The position numbers and the translations under genes are program-made. A DNA stretch of 64,000 nt from Serratia liquefaciens (lineage in GTDB: Bacteria > Pseudomonadota > Gammaproteobacteria > Enterobacterales > Enterobacteriaceae), in NCBI GenBank assembly GCA_012719855.1, contig JAAXZN010000011.1, positions 1-64,000 of the forward strand, given 5' to 3'. Below, in pieces: positions 40,744-51,624 of this stretch. The notes beneath the pieces were generated by a model. That model was not told the DNA's origin. It made no database searches and worked only from the letters and a program-made list of their open reading frames with translations. Position 1 is the stretch's first letter. Each line of letters opens with the position of its first letter.

Positions 40744-41340
40744 TTATTGCAGCTGTGCCGCCAGCAGTGGCCAGCGGCCATCGAACTCTTGGGTTGGGCG
40801 ATAGCGGAATTCAGATCGCACGTAGCGCGATAGCATCCCCTCGCAGAACGCCAGCAGCTGGCTTGCCAGCAGCGTTTCGTCCACGATAAAGCCTTTGCCT
40901 TCCCGCAGTTTTCGCTCTTTCAGTACCTGACGCAATTGCGCTTCAATGCGTTCAAACAGCTGGTTAATTCGGCCTTGCAGTCGATCCTGTTCAAACATCA
41001 ACGCATGGCCGGTCATGATTCGCGTCAGGCCAGGGTTGCGTTCGGCGAACCCCAATACCAGCAGCAAAATCAGGCGCAGGCGGTTAAAGGTCTCTTTTTC
41101 ATCCTGCAAAATCAGGTTGATGCGCGTTATCAGGCTGTCTTCAATAAACTCGATCAGGCTGTCGAACATCCGTGTTTTGCTGGGAAAGTGCCGGTACAGT
41201 GCAGCTTCGGAGACTCCGACGTTAGCGGCAAGTTTAGCGGTGGTAATACGCTGGCTACCGTCGCTGGACTCCAGCATCTGGGCTAATGCCTGCAGTATTT
41301 CCTCGCGCCGATTCCTTTTGATATTTTCTTTTTCTGCCAT
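40744..41340 (-). CDS. slmA: Nucleoid occlusion factor SlmA
   Basis: 198 residues, the E. coli length, TetR-like. N-terminal helix-turn-helix (about 28-60: [20 protein letters not shown]), then the helical dimer domain. SlmA binds specific chromosomal sites and blocks FtsZ ring assembly over the unsegregated nucleoid. It lies downstream of dut with a 259-base gap that holds a small dyad CGACAA / TTGTCG (41563-41577) and no convincing gene. Confidence 0.95.
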   Translation of the reverse strand: MAEKENIKRNRREEILQALAQMLESSDGSQRITTAKLAANVGVSEAALYRHFPSKTRMFDSLIEFIEDSLITRINLILQDEKETFNRLRLILLLVLGFAERNPGLTRIMTGHALMFEQDRLQGRINQLFERIEAQLRQVLKERKLREGKGFIVDETLLASQLLAFCEGMLSRYVRSEFRYRPTQEFDGRWPLLAAQLQ

Positions 41341-41599
41341 GTCTGATTAGACCCTTGCTAAAACTGCTTAGACTTTCGGAAACCCGGGCACCGGCCGTTG
41401 CAGAGAAAGCTCTGTGCGGCTTATGTGATAGCTTTTTTGCGATGCTGGGGTCAGCGGCCTTAACGACCTGTGTTCTCCGTGCGCCCTGGAGTGCGCTGTA
41501 ATCGTAGTCGGCCAAATCTTGCCATGGAGCTGTCCTTTTCTCCGGGGTAGCAAGATTTAAGGCGACAATCCTTGTCGTCGGTCAGGTATCGGGCAGCGC

Positions 41600-42058
41600 T
41601 TAGTGGCGGCCGGAGTGGCCAAAGCCACCGGCACCGCGTTCGCTGCTGTCGAACTCTTCTACCAGATTGAATTCGGCCTGTACGACCGGCACGAACACCA
41701 TCTGCGCGATACGTTCACCTGGCTCAATAGTGAAGGATTTCTGACCACGGTTCCAGACGGAAACCATCAGTTGGCCCTGGTAATCAGAGTCGATGAGGCC
41801 GACCAGATTGCCCAGCACCACACCGTGTTTATGGCCCAGACCGGAACGCGGCAGGATCACTGCGGCAAGATCGGTGTCGGCAATATGAATAGCCAGGCCC
41901 GTTGGCAGCAGTGTGGTTTCACCCGGCGCCAACTCGACGGCGCTGTCCAGGCAGGCGCGTAGATCAAGGCCTGCGGAACCTGGGGTGGCGTAGGTCGGTA
42001 AAGGGAAATCCTTTCCGATGCGCGGGTCGAGAATTTTAACGTCGATTTTTTTCATCAT
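41600..42058 (-). CDS. dut: Deoxyuridine triphosphatase (dUTPase)
   Basis: 152 residues (151 if the second ATG is used). It hydrolyses dUTP to dUMP, keeping uracil out of DNA and supplying dTMP synthesis. All trimer motifs are there: [35 protein letters not shown] and the C-terminal [10 protein letters not shown]. Its start lies 23 bases inside the coaBC end, so the two are coupled, as in E. coli. Confidence 0.96.
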   Translation of the reverse strand: MMKKIDVKILDPRIGKDFPLPTYATPGSAGLDLRACLDSAVELAPGETTLLPTGLAIHIADTDLAAVILPRSGLGHKHGVVLGNLVGLIDSDYQGQLMVSVWNRGQKSFTIEPGERIAQMVFVPVVQAEFNLVEEFDSSERGAGGFGHSGRH

Positions 42059-43253
42059 AACGGCTGACTATCTCGTCTATTAAACGTTGGCCAAGGAGTG
42101 CCTTGTCGCTCAGCGGCAGGCGCTTTTCTCCATTCTGCCAAAAAAGGTGCAAGGCATTGGTGTCACTGTTAAACCCATGCTCTGCAAGCGATACATCGTT
42201 AGCGCAAATTAAATCCAGTTTCTTACGCGCCAGTTTTTGTCGCGCGTATTCTTCCACATTCTGGGTTTCGGCAGCAAACCCCACGACAAAAGGTCGGTTT
42301 TTGTTCATCGCGGCGACGCCGGCAACGATATCGGGGTTTTTTACCATTTTGAGGATGATTTCATCACCCTGTTTTTTTATTTTTTCATCGGAAATCTGCT
42401 CGGCACGGTAATCGGCCACGGCGGCGCAGGAAATAAAAATATCCTGTTGGCCGGCGCCTTGCTGGACCGCCTGCTCCATTTCCAATGCGCTGATCACATC
42501 TACACGGGTGACCGACGGCGGCGTCTGTAGGGTGACCGGCCCGGCGATCAGCGTGACCTGCGCACCGCGTGCGGCGGCGGCAGCGGCGATGGCAAAGCCC
42601 ATTTTACCGGAGCTGTGGTTGCTGATGAAACGAACCGGATCCAGCGCTTCGCGCGTGGGGCCGGCGGTGAGCATAATCTTTAAATGTTTCAGATCTTGCG
42701 GTGCGGAGAAATGGCTGTTCGCCAGTTCGACGATTTCCAGCGGATCGAGCATGCGGCCTGGGCCGACATCGCCACAAGCTTGGCTGCCGCTGTCAGGCCC
42801 CCATAGCAGCATGCCGCGCGCCTGCAGCGTCTGCAGATTGGCCTGGGTGGCGACGGCGCGGTACATCTGCTGATTCATGGCGGGTGCGGCAGCGATCGGT
42901 GCCGCCGTGGCCAGGCAGACTGTGGTCAGCAGGTCGTTGGCCATTCCGGCGGCGACGCGCGCCAGCAAATCGGCGGTGGCCGGGGCCAGAATCACCAGGT
43001 CCGCCCATTTACCGAGCTCAATATGACCCATGGCAGCTTCGGCGGCGGGATCCAGCAGATCGTCCGAGACCGGGTAGCCGGAAACGGCCTGCAGCGTCAG
43101 CGGCGTGATAAAGGCTTTCGCCGCGCCGGTCATTATCACACGCACTTCCGCGCCTCTGTCACGCAGGCGGCGTACCAGTTCTGGGCATTTGTATGCGGCG
43201 ATACCGCCACTGATGCCAAGCACAATATGTTTGCCGGAAAGTCCCGTCATCAT
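42036..43253 (-). CDS. coaBC: Phosphopantothenoylcysteine decarboxylase/synthetase CoaBC
   Basis: 405 residues. The N-terminal CoaC domain (about 1-190) is an FMN-dependent decarboxylase with GGIAAYK, the active histidine in [17 protein letters not shown] and the cysteine in [12 protein letters not shown]. The C-terminal CoaB domain joins cysteine to phosphopantothenate with CTP ([34 protein letters not shown]). Both steps are in coenzyme A synthesis. Either of two adjacent ATGs could be used. It is divergent from radC. Confidence 0.96.
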   Translation of the reverse strand: MMTGLSGKHIVLGISGGIAAYKCPELVRRLRDRGAEVRVIMTGAAKAFITPLTLQAVSGYPVSDDLLDPAAEAAMGHIELGKWADLVILAPATADLLARVAAGMANDLLTTVCLATAAPIAAAPAMNQQMYRAVATQANLQTLQARGMLLWGPDSGSQACGDVGPGRMLDPLEIVELANSHFSAPQDLKHLKIMLTAGPTREALDPVRFISNHSSGKMGFAIAAAAAARGAQVTLIAGPVTLQTPPSVTRVDVISALEMEQAVQQGAGQQDIFISCAAVADYRAEQISDEKIKKQGDEIILKMVKNPDIVAGVAAMNKNRPFVVGFAAETQNVEEYARQKLARKKLDLICANDVSLAEHGFNSDTNALHLFWQNGEKRLPLSDKALLGQRLIDEIVSRYDEKNRR

Positions 43254-43429
43254 GATTGTCCGATTGAATCCGAAAGATGTGCCATTTTAGCATAACCGTC
43301 CGACAGGTGAGTGATTCCGCTGCGCCTGCAACGCGTTACATTGTGCTTTGCGCAGCACTTCGCAATGTTATCAAACACCTGTCGTGGGCTGCTTCGCTGC
43401 GTGGCATGCTGTGGCGTTTTCGGGGGGCG

Positions 43430-44116
43430 ATGATGAGCAGTCAGGTAATCACCCTGTGGCAGGACACATTGGCGCCACGGGAAAAATTGTTGCATTACGG
43501 GGCTGCGGCATTGTCCGACGCGGAACTGCTGGCCATTTTTCTGCGCACCGGCTTTCCCGGCGTGCACGTTATGCAACTGGCAGAGCAATTATTGGCGCAG
43601 TTTGGCTCGCTGTATCACCTGATGTCGGCAGACCATTCGGTTTTTTGCAGCCATAAAGGGCTGGGGAATTCCAGTTATGCCCAACTGCAGGCGATTTCGG
43701 AGCTGGCGTTCCGCTTCTTTTCCAGCCATCTGGCGCAGGAAAATGCCATGCTCAACCCCAGGATGACCCAGCATTATCTGCAAAGTTTGCTGGCGCACCA
43801 TGAGCGGGAAGTGTTTTTGGTATTGTTTTTAGACAATCAGCACCGTGTTATTCGCCATCAGGAGATGTTTGCTGGTACCATCAGCAGCGTCGTCGTACAC
43901 CCGAGAGAAATTGTGCGCGAAGCGTTGAAGGCTAATGCGGCCGCCATTATTCTGGCGCATAATCATCCTTCGGGTAAGGCTGAACCCAGCCACGCCGACC
44001 GTTTGATAACTGAGCAAGTGGTTAATGCCTGCCTGTTATTGGAGATCCGAGTGCTCGATCATTTGGTTATAGGTCGGGGTGAATGCGTCTCTTTTGCCGA
44101 GCGCGGATGGCTTTAA
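43430..44116 (+). CDS. radC: RadC/YicR family JAB-domain protein
   Basis: 228 residues from the ATG at 43430; the frame is open 51 codons further up, but those residues are not family-like and overlap the coaBC promoter region. Helix-hairpin-helix-like N-terminal part ([16 protein letters not shown]), then a JAB/MPN domain with the zinc motif HNHPSG followed by the aspartate in HADRL. The name comes from a radiation-sensitive mutant later traced to recG, so the true role is unknown. Compared with E. coli YicR the HhH region has a two-residue difference (GFPGVHV versus GTRGKDV). It stands before rpmB with no terminator that I can see. Confidence 0.9.
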   Translation: MMSSQVITLWQDTLAPREKLLHYGAAALSDAELLAIFLRTGFPGVHVMQLAEQLLAQFGSLYHLMSADHSVFCSHKGLGNSSYAQLQAISELAFRFFSSHLAQENAMLNPRMTQHYLQSLLAHHEREVFLVLFLDNQHRVIRHQEMFAGTISSVVVHPREIVREALKANAAAIILAHNHPSGKAEPSHADRLITEQVVNACLLLEIRVLDHLVIGRGECVSFAERGWL

Positions 44117-44160
44117 GCGATTTTTTCGCGATCCTTATGGGATCTTTAGCTGTTCGGGAC

Positions 44161-44189
44161 TTGAGCACTTACGCTTCAGAGCGTATACT
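44161..44189 (+). promoter_or_regulatory. rpmBG promoter
   Basis: TTGAGC (44161-44166), an ideal 17-base spacer and TATACT (44184-44189). The predicted start is near 44196, which leaves a 184-base untranslated leader before rpmB. Confidence 0.85.
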
Positions 44190-44195
44190 ACGCCA

Positions 44196-44616
<421 letters not shown>

Positions 44617-44624
44617 GGAACTGA

Positions 44625-44795
<171 letters not shown>

Positions 44796-44813
44796 TTTTA
44801 GTGGATTAATAAA

Positions 44814-44837
44814 AACCCGGCCTCGGCCGGGTTTTTT
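44814..44837 (+). terminator. rpmBG terminator
   Basis: Stem AACCCGGCC / GGCCGGGTT with a two-base TC centre (in practice a shorter stem with a tetraloop) and a T6 run. It reduces read-through from the ribosomal protein genes into mutM. Confidence 0.88.
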
Positions 44838-44874
44838 GTTTTATAAAGGTAGGAAATCAACGGGAGAGCGCCAG

Positions 44875-45684
44875 ATGCCTGAATTACCAGAAGTTGAAAC
44901 CAGCCGACGCGGGATTGAGCCTTATCTTGTCGGGCACAGCATTCAATATGCGGTGGTGCGCAATGCCCGCCTGCGCTGGCCGGTTTCCGAGCAAATTCTG
45001 GCGCTGAGCGACCAACCGGTGCGCAGCGTGCAACGCCGTGCCAAGTATCTGCTGATTGAACTGGACCACGGTTGGATTATCGTTCATCTGGGTATGTCCG
45101 GCAGCCTGCGCATGCTGGCTGAGGAAACCGAGGCCGGCAAGCATGACCACGTCGATCTGGTGATCAGCAATGGCATGACCCTGCGCTATACCGATCCCCG
45201 CCGTTTTGGTGCCTGGCTATGGTGCGAGGACCTGGCGGCCAGCAACGTGCTGGCGCACCTGGGGCCGGAACCGCTAAGCGAAGCCTTTAACGGCGCTTAC
45301 CTGTACGAAAAGTCACGCAACAAGCGCACGCTGATCAAACCCTGGTTGATGGATAACAAGCTGGTGGTCGGGGTCGGCAACATCTACGCCAGTGAATCGC
45401 TGTTTACCGCCGGGATCTTGCCAGACCGTCCAGCAGGCTCGCTGAGCAAAGCGGAGGCGGAGTTATTGGCGGAGACCATCAAGGCGGTGTTGCTGCGTTC
45501 AATCGAACAGGGGGGCACCACGCTGCGCGATTTCCTGCAGTCAGACGGTAAACCGGGTTATTTCGCGCAGGAGTTACAGGTGTATGGCCGCGCGGGTGAG
45601 CCTTGTCGTGCGTGTGGTACGCCGATTGAGTCTGCCAAACACGGGCAGCGCAGCACTTTCTTCTGCCGTCGCTGCCAGCGCTGA
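44875..45684 (+). CDS. mutM: Formamidopyrimidine-DNA glycosylase MutM (Fpg)
   Basis: 269 residues, the E. coli length. It excises 8-oxoguanine and ring-opened purines and cuts the abasic strand. The catalytic P2-E3 follow the starting methionine ([13 protein letters not shown]); the beta-hairpin lysine lies in RRAKYLL; the C-terminal zinc finger is [10 protein letters not shown]...FFCRRCQR. The frame is open 41 codons upstream into the rpmG region, but P2 must follow Met1 for activity, so the ATG at 44875 is certain. It meets coaD end to end, with no gap. Confidence 0.97.
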   Translation: MPELPEVETSRRGIEPYLVGHSIQYAVVRNARLRWPVSEQILALSDQPVRSVQRRAKYLLIELDHGWIIVHLGMSGSLRMLAEETEAGKHDHVDLVISNGMTLRYTDPRRFGAWLWCEDLAASNVLAHLGPEPLSEAFNGAYLYEKSRNKRTLIKPWLMDNKLVVGVGNIYASESLFTAGILPDRPAGSLSKAEAELLAETIKAVLLRSIEQGGTTLRDFLQSDGKPGYFAQELQVYGRAGEPCRACGTPIESAKHGQRSTFFCRRCQR

Positions 45685-46173
<489 letters not shown>

Positions 46174-46947
46174 TCACTTCTCTGAATAGTTGCGGCCCAA
46201 TGCCCAGAGTGCGGCATATTTATTGAAAGTATATTGCGCGTTGACCACGGCTAACAGCAACCCCTGTTTACCGTCCAGGAAGCCGGCACGCAGCAGCCAG
46301 GTTTTGCAAAAGGCGCCAAGGGTATGGGTCAGTATCGACAGATAGCCACAGCGCTTGCCGGCCTGGTGGCGTTGAATAGCCCACTCTTCGGCATAACGCA
46401 GTTGTTTGCGCTGAAAGGCAAAAAAGTCACGGCAGGTCAGGTGCAGCAGGTCGCCGCTAAGGGGCACCACTTTCGCTCCGTCAGTATTGAGCGATTCGTG
46501 CACCAGATTGTCGTTATAGCGATAACGCTGATTGGCATACAGGCGGTTGACGCGATCGGGATACCAGCCGCTGTGGCGCATAAAACGCCCCAGGAACAGG
46601 TTGCGGCGTGCGCAGCTGTAAACCTTATTCTCATCTGGCGCGGCCAGCGCTTGTTCAATCGACTGGCGCAATTCCGGCGTAACGCGTTCGTCGGCGTCAA
46701 TCATCAGAATGTAGTCGTGGCTGGCGTAACTTTGAGCCAGTTGTCGCTGTTTGCCGAAGCCCTGCCAGTCGGTGTGGGTGAATACTTTGGCACCCAGGCT
46801 TTCGGCAACGGCGACGCTGTCATCCTGGCTGCCAGAATCGAGCATGATGATTTCGTCGGCCCAGGCAACGGAGTGCAGGCAATCCGGCAGCAGCCCGGCC
46901 TCGTTCTTGGCGATAATCACCACCGACAGGCTTTTACGGTCGCTCAT
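46174..46947 (-). CDS. waaE: LPS core beta-1,4-glucosyltransferase WaaE
   Basis: 257 residues, GT2 family. N-terminal nucleotide-sugar fold with [25 protein letters not shown] and the metal-binding MIDADERVT. Similar proteins in Klebsiella pneumoniae and Serratia marcescens add glucose at position 4 of the first L,D-heptose of the inner core. It is adjacent to waaA without a gap (waaA stop ends at 46948, waaE starts at 46947), so co-translation is likely. It acts on the cytoplasmic face of the inner membrane. Confidence 0.9.
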   Translation of the reverse strand: MSDRKSLSVVIIAKNEAGLLPDCLHSVAWADEIIMLDSGSQDDSVAVAESLGAKVFTHTDWQGFGKQRQLAQSYASHDYILMIDADERVTPELRQSIEQALAAPDENKVYSCARRNLFLGRFMRHSGWYPDRVNRLYANQRYRYNDNLVHESLNTDGAKVVPLSGDLLHLTCRDFFAFQRKQLRYAEEWAIQRHQAGKRCGYLSILTHTLGAFCKTWLLRAGFLDGKQGLLLAVVNAQYTFNKYAALWALGRNYSEK

Positions 46948-48225
46948 TTAATGGCTCCGTGGCGGCAGGTGCGGTTCCAGCAGTTGCAGCAGGCGCTGCA
47001 GCGCTCCCTGATTTTGATACAGCACTTCTACCGCGTGGCGGCCGTAATAGCGGCGATAGTCTTCGTCGGTGAGCAGCGTGGCCACTTCCTTGACCAGTGA
47101 TTCTTCGTCGGTCACGGTGATCAACCCCTCGGCTTGCGACAGTTTGGCGCAAATGTCCTTGAAGTTGAAGGTATGTGGCCCCATCAGCACCGGAATGGCG
47201 TGTGCAGCGGCTTCCAGCGGGTTATGCCCGCCACGTTCAACCAGGCTGCCGCCAACGAAGGCCAGATCGGCAATGCCGTACAGCAGCATCAGCTCGCCCA
47301 TGGTATCGCCGATCACCACCTGAGTGCCGCCGGAAGGAATTTCACCGCTGCTGCGCAGGGTGTAGCTGAAACCGGCTTTCTGCACCAGATCTTTGGCCGT
47401 CGCAAATCGCTCCGGATGACGAGGCACCAGGATCAGCAGCAGGTCAGGATGTTTTTCCAGCAGTTTGCGGTGCGCCGCCAGCAGAATGCTTTCTTCACCT
47501 TCATGGGTGCTGGTGGCGATCCACACCGGTCGACGCGGCGCCCATTGACGGCGCAATGTGACCGCTCGTGCGGCCAGTTCCGGGGTGACGGAAATATCGA
47601 ATTTCAGACTGCCGGTGACGGTAAGCTGCGAGCGCTTCAGGCCCAGTTCGATAAAGCGCTCGCCATCTTCCTGATTTTGCGCGGCGATCAGCGTAATGCG
47701 GCGCAGCATATCACGGACAAAACCGCCGATTTTTTTATAGCCGGCGGCTGAGCGGGCAGAGAGGCGGGCGTTGGCGATCACCAGCGGGATTTGGCGCTGG
47801 TGCAGAGCGTTAATCAGGTTGGGCCACAGCTCGGTTTCCATGATGATGACCAGCTTGGGATTCACCTGATCCAGGAAGCGGCGCATCGAGCCAGGCAGAT
47901 CGTAAGGCAGATAAACATGATGAACGTCTTTACCGAAGGCAGACTGCACGCGTTCTGAACCTGTCGGTGTCATCGTGGTCACAGTAATCGGTAAATAGGG
48001 GTAGCGGTGGCGTAGTGCGCGGACCAAGGGGATGGCGGCCAGCGTCTCACCCACAGAGACGGAATGCAGCATGATCCCGCCCGGCACGACTTTGCCGGCG
48101 CAGAAGCCATAGCGTTCTGTCCAGCGTTTGCGGTAGGCTGGAGCTTTGCGGCTGCGCAACAGTAAGCGGAGCCAGATCAGGGGTTGGATAAGGTAGAGTA
48201 GTACCTGATATAAACGCAGCAACAT
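46948..48225 (-). CDS. waaA: Kdo transferase WaaA
   Basis: 425 residues, the E. coli length, GT30. A single N-terminal membrane anchor (about residues 1-25) is followed by two Rossmann domains. It moves two Kdo residues from CMP-Kdo to lipid IVA, an essential step. Motifs: HSVSVGETLAAIPLVRAL, TVTTMTPTGSERV, METELWPNL and the nucleotide-binding GGSLVERGGHNPLEAA. It heads waaA-waaE-coaD. Confidence 0.96.
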   Translation of the reverse strand: MLLRLYQVLLYLIQPLIWLRLLLRSRKAPAYRKRWTERYGFCAGKVVPGGIMLHSVSVGETLAAIPLVRALRHRYPYLPITVTTMTPTGSERVQSAFGKDVHHVYLPYDLPGSMRRFLDQVNPKLVIIMETELWPNLINALHQRQIPLVIANARLSARSAAGYKKIGGFVRDMLRRITLIAAQNQEDGERFIELGLKRSQLTVTGSLKFDISVTPELAARAVTLRRQWAPRRPVWIATSTHEGEESILLAAHRKLLEKHPDLLLILVPRHPERFATAKDLVQKAGFSYTLRSSGEIPSGGTQVVIGDTMGELMLLYGIADLAFVGGSLVERGGHNPLEAAAHAIPVLMGPHTFNFKDICAKLSQAEGLITVTDEESLVKEVATLLTDEDYRRYYGRHAVEVLYQNQGALQRLLQLLEPHLPPRSH

Positions 48226-48350
48226 TCTATCAATTTCATTTATATGGGTTATTCAGAATAGTACCATAACTGGAAGGGAAAGGCGCTAATTTGGTAACCT
48301 TGGGTGTCAGTTTCAGACAACAGGCGAGAGATTTCGCTGATAGGCTTGGA

Positions 48351-49364
48351 ATGAAGAATATTTTAATTATTCGCCGTGACAATATTGGCGATCTTGTTTG
48401 TACCACTCCGTTGATCGAGGGGGTGAAAATTGCCTATCCGGACGCCAAACTTTATCTGTTAATCAATAAAGTTAGCCAGGATGTCGTTAAAAACAACCCA
48501 CATCTGGAAAAAGTCTTTGTCTATAAAAAAGCAAAGCACAAGGCGAAAAATGAAACCACGCTGGGGGTTTATTTCGAACGGCTGATGATTTTCCTTCAGC
48601 TGCGTAAAATAAAATTCGACGCGGCCATCCTGGCCAATCCGGTACCCTGCAAGTACAGCCTGCGATTGGCAAAAATGGCCGGGGTCAGCAATATCATTGG
48701 CGCAGATTTAGGCACGCCTGATATTCATCACCCTTTCCGCAAGGCGAATTTCAGCGGAAAACACCAGGTAGAACATACCTTCAGCTACCTCTCGGCTATT
48801 ACCGAACAGCCTATCCCTATCCCGCCGGTGCGGGTGTTTCTGACACCGGAAGAGCGTCAACAGGCAGCGCAGCGGTTGCAGGCCTGCTTACCGCCGGTTG
48901 AACGGATCTGTGCCGTTCATATCAGTAGCCGCAGCCCTAAGCGGCGTTGGCCGATCGAGCGCTATGCCGAAATTATCAATCGCTTACTTGCTGAACCCAA
49001 CACGGCAGTCCTGATTTTTTGGTCGCCTCAGGGCACGCTGACGCCGGATGATATTGGCGATCAGAAACGTGCAGAGCAGCTGTTGGCGCTGTGCCAGAAC
49101 GAGCGTGTGGCGCTGTACCCAACGGCGTCGGTGCGTGAATTGCTGGCCGGCTTTGATTTATGCGACAGGGTGTTGTGCAGCGATGGTGGGCAGATGCATC
49201 TGGCCGCCGCATTGAATAAAGATATGGTGGTGTTCTTTGGTGATACGGATAAAGAATCCTGGCACCCATGGTCCGGTCGCTATCACATTTTGCAGACCGA
49301 ATCGGGTGACTGTATTGATGTATCCGTTGATGACGTTTGGGAAAAAATACAGGCGTTTAATTAA
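48351..49364 (+). CDS. Family 9 glycosyltransferase (heptosyltransferase-like)
   Basis: 337 residues. Typical heptosyltransferase layout: IRRDNIGDLVCTTPLIEG at the start, HISSRSPKRRWPIERYAEII at the middle (the sugar-nucleotide site) and CSDGGQMHLAAAL near the end. The sugar it adds cannot be told; it lies amid LPS core genes but points away from waaA and toward waaQ's operon end. The frame is open 20 codons upstream, but the ATG at 48351 gives the family start. It ends in a bidirectional terminator shared with wabH. Confidence 0.8.
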   Translation: MKNILIIRRDNIGDLVCTTPLIEGVKIAYPDAKLYLLINKVSQDVVKNNPHLEKVFVYKKAKHKAKNETTLGVYFERLMIFLQLRKIKFDAAILANPVPCKYSLRLAKMAGVSNIIGADLGTPDIHHPFRKANFSGKHQVEHTFSYLSAITEQPIPIPPVRVFLTPEERQQAAQRLQACLPPVERICAVHISSRSPKRRWPIERYAEIINRLLAEPNTAVLIFWSPQGTLTPDDIGDQKRAEQLLALCQNERVALYPTASVRELLAGFDLCDRVLCSDGGQMHLAAALNKDMVVFFGDTDKESWHPWSGRYHILQTESGDCIDVSVDDVWEKIQAFN

Positions 49365-49370
49365 TTAAAA

Positions 49371-49396
49371 ATAAGGCAGGGTTTCCCCTGCCTTAT
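49371..49396. terminator. Bidirectional terminator between GT9 gene and wabH
   Basis: Stem ATAAGGCAGGG / CCCTGCCTTAT, 11 bp, loop TTTC, with A/T-rich flanks. It ends both convergent genes. Confidence 0.85.
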
Positions 49397-50494
49397 TTAT
49401 TTTCTGAGCGCTAAATATTGCTGACAAATAGGCTGTAGCCCATAGCTCAGCAGCTTTTGGTGATTAATCTCCGGGGGAGTGGCATACATTTCCGCCATTT
49501 TTTCCGCCAGCGATTTTTCATTGAGATCCGCCAGCGCGTTCTCCATTCCCGCTTTTTCCAGAATCTCCGCAGGACCGCCCGGGCAACGGGTGCTGACTAC
49601 CGGCGTGCCGCACAGCAGCGCTTCAACCAATACGTTGCCAAAGCCCTCGCTGTCGGAGCTCAGCACCAGCAGGGATGCGTGGCGAATAAACGGATAGGGA
49701 TTGGCCTGGAAGCCGAGAAACAGCACGCGCTCGGCAATGCCCAGTTGGCTAGCCAGTTGCTTCACCTGCGCGATATGGGATTCGCTGCCGGTGCCGATCA
49801 GCGCCAGAGGTGCCTGTATACCCGATTGGGCATAGGCTTTCAGCAGGCGATCGTGCCGCTTGTGAGCATGAAAACGCCCAACGTGCACCAGGTAATCTTT
49901 GCCCGCCAACTCGCAGGGTTCTGCCGCCTGCTGCTCAATGCTGGCAATATCGAACGGGTTGTTGATCACTTCCAGTCTGCTTGGCCGGATCGGCAGGTTC
50001 TGCTGTAAATCGTCCCCGACGGCCTTTGATACCGCAACGATATTTCTGCCTTGGTAAACCGCCGCGATTTTTCGCTGTTTCAACCAGCGATCCAGTCCCT
50101 TGCGGTGGCCCAAATAAGAGGTTGAAAGGATGCCGTGAATGCAGAACCACAGGCGATCTGACGAGAGCAGTTTGCTGCGGCTGACGATGCGATCGGTTTT
50201 ATGCAGGTTGGAGAACACCAGATCATAAGCGCCATGTTGGCGTTCATTTTCGGCGATGGCTTTGTCCAACGAGGCTGCGCGGCGTGACAGTTCGGTCAGT
50301 TTGCGCCATGGCGAACGGCTGCTGTCCGCCACCACCTGGTAGTGAATACCGGTTGGGATCGGGTAGTTACAGACATCGCGTAATGAAATCAGGCTAACGT
50401 CATTGCCCATTTGCTGCATGCCCTGGCACAGCGTCAGCACCACTTTTTCTGCGCCGCCGCCAGGCAGACCGTCGATAATCATCAGAATACGCAT
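49397..50494 (-). CDS. wabH: LPS core N-acetylglucosaminyltransferase, WabH-like
   Basis: 365 residues, GT4 family (GT-B fold). N-terminal donor/acceptor motif IDGLPGGGAEKVVLTL, C-terminal nucleotide-binding region with VGRFHAHKRHDRLLKA and the EX7E-like segment SDSEGFGNVLVEAL. In Klebsiella, WabH adds GlcNAc to the galacturonic acid put on by WabG, and WabN then deacetylates it; both partners are encoded nearby. It starts 2 bases after the wabG stop. The assignment rests on context and general likeness, so the exact sugar is less certain. Confidence 0.7.
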   Translation of the reverse strand: MRILMIIDGLPGGGAEKVVLTLCQGMQQMGNDVSLISLRDVCNYPIPTGIHYQVVADSSRSPWRKLTELSRRAASLDKAIAENERQHGAYDLVFSNLHKTDRIVSRSKLLSSDRLWFCIHGILSTSYLGHRKGLDRWLKQRKIAAVYQGRNIVAVSKAVGDDLQQNLPIRPSRLEVINNPFDIASIEQQAAEPCELAGKDYLVHVGRFHAHKRHDRLLKAYAQSGIQAPLALIGTGSESHIAQVKQLASQLGIAERVLFLGFQANPYPFIRHASLLVLSSDSEGFGNVLVEALLCGTPVVSTRCPGGPAEILEKAGMENALADLNEKSLAEKMAEMYATPPEINHQKLLSYGLQPICQQYLALRK

Positions 50495-50496
50495 AG

Positions 50497-51624
50497 TTAA
50501 TCCAGCAGCCGGCTATAAAGGGAAATCAGCTGTTCCGACAGGTGTGCCGGGGTAGCCGACATGATACGTAATCTTGCGGCTTCACCCATGGTGGAGCCCT
50601 GAGCCTGACGTGGCAACGCAGTGATCGCCTCGATCAGCGCCGGTACGTCGAGGGCATCGGTCACAAACCCATTTTGCCCCTGAGTGATAAATTCGGCACC
50701 GCCACAGGTGGTGCTGGTGATCACCGGCAGGCCACAGGACATGGCTTCCAGAATCACATTGGGGAACGGGTCGTACAACGTCGGTAATAACAGCGCATCG
50801 GCGGCCTGGTAGAAGGGCAGCGTTTGTTTCTGCACTCCCATAAACCGGACCCGATCGCTGCAACCGAGCGACTGCGCCAACGCCTGATAGCGTTTTTCGG
50901 CCTTATCTTTGCCCACCACCAGCAGATAGCTGTCGGTGGCCGCGACGGCGCGGATGGCGGCGACCAATCCTTTACGTTCAAAACCTGAGCCGACAAAAAT
51001 CAGGCAGTGCGCCTGCTGTGGGATCTGATATTGCTGACGTAGCTGCTGTCGCTGTTCGGCATTGGCGGGCAGAAATTTTTGATTATCAATGGCGTTGTAG
51101 ATCACCGTGATTTTATCGGCGGGAACACCGAAATCATCGATGATTTCCTGTTTAATCATTTCGGCGTTGCAGATGACCGCTTTCAGCTCCGGTGCGGCGT
51201 ACATCGCTCGTTCCGCACACATAACGTAGCGGTGGTAGCGGTTGGAGAACAGCCACTTGCGACGCCATTCCGGCAGCAGGCGCGCCCGCTGCAATAGCCA
51301 GCGACGATGGACGCCATCGCCGGCGCGATAAATATCGCAGCCCGGAATGCGCTCATGGCTTTGCACCAGATCGAAATGTTCTTTTTGCCACAGGGTTCTG
51401 GCCGCGTCGGCAAAGCCGCGTTCACGGCTGATGCGACCAAATTTCAGCGGATTGCACAAGTGGATGTGCCAGTTCGGATTGGCATCACCCTGCCATTCGC
51501 GGGTGATGACGTTAAGATCGAGGTCCTGCTGTTCCAGCGCCTCCAGGGCGCGTGAGACGAAACGCTCAGCTCCGCCGTCCGGACGGTATTTTTGGCGAAC
51601 GATCGCCAAACGAAATGCTTTCAT
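50497..51624 (-). CDS. wabG: LPS core galacturonosyltransferase WabG
   Basis: 375 residues, GT4 family. The N-terminus FRLAIVRQKYRPDGGAERFV and the segments QSHERIPGCDIYRAGDGVHRRW and GSGFERKGL are characteristic of WabG of Klebsiella and Serratia, which adds galacturonic acid to O-3 of the second heptose. This negatively charged sugar substitutes for the phosphates of the E. coli core in holding the outer membrane together through divalent cations. It overlaps the waaQ end by 4 bases. The C-terminal EX7E motif is in DPFPNVILEAMSCG. Confidence 0.88.
   Translation of the reverse strand: MKAFRLAIVRQKYRPDGGAERFVSRALEALEQQDLDLNVITREWQGDANPNWHIHLCNPLKFGRISRERGFADAARTLWQKEHFDLVQSHERIPGCDIYRAGDGVHRRWLLQRARLLPEWRRKWLFSNRYHRYVMCAERAMYAAPELKAVICNAEMIKQEIIDDFGVPADKITVIYNAIDNQKFLPANAEQRQQLRQQYQIPQQAHCLIFVGSGFERKGLVAAIRAVAATDSYLLVVGKDKAEKRYQALAQSLGCSDRVRFMGVQKQTLPFYQAADALLLPTLYDPFPNVILEAMSCGLPVITSTTCGGAEFITQGQNGFVTDALDVPALIEAITALPRQAQGSTMGEAARLRIMSATPAHLSEQLISLYSRLLD

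Noticed and set aside
41341-41599. Small genes in the dut-slmA gap
   Set aside because: Frames there have no ribosome-binding site and no recognisable product; only a small dyad is seen.
43277-43429. N-terminal extension of radC by 51 codons
   Set aside because: Not like RadC proteins and overlaps the divergent coaBC start region; the ATG at 43430 fits the family.
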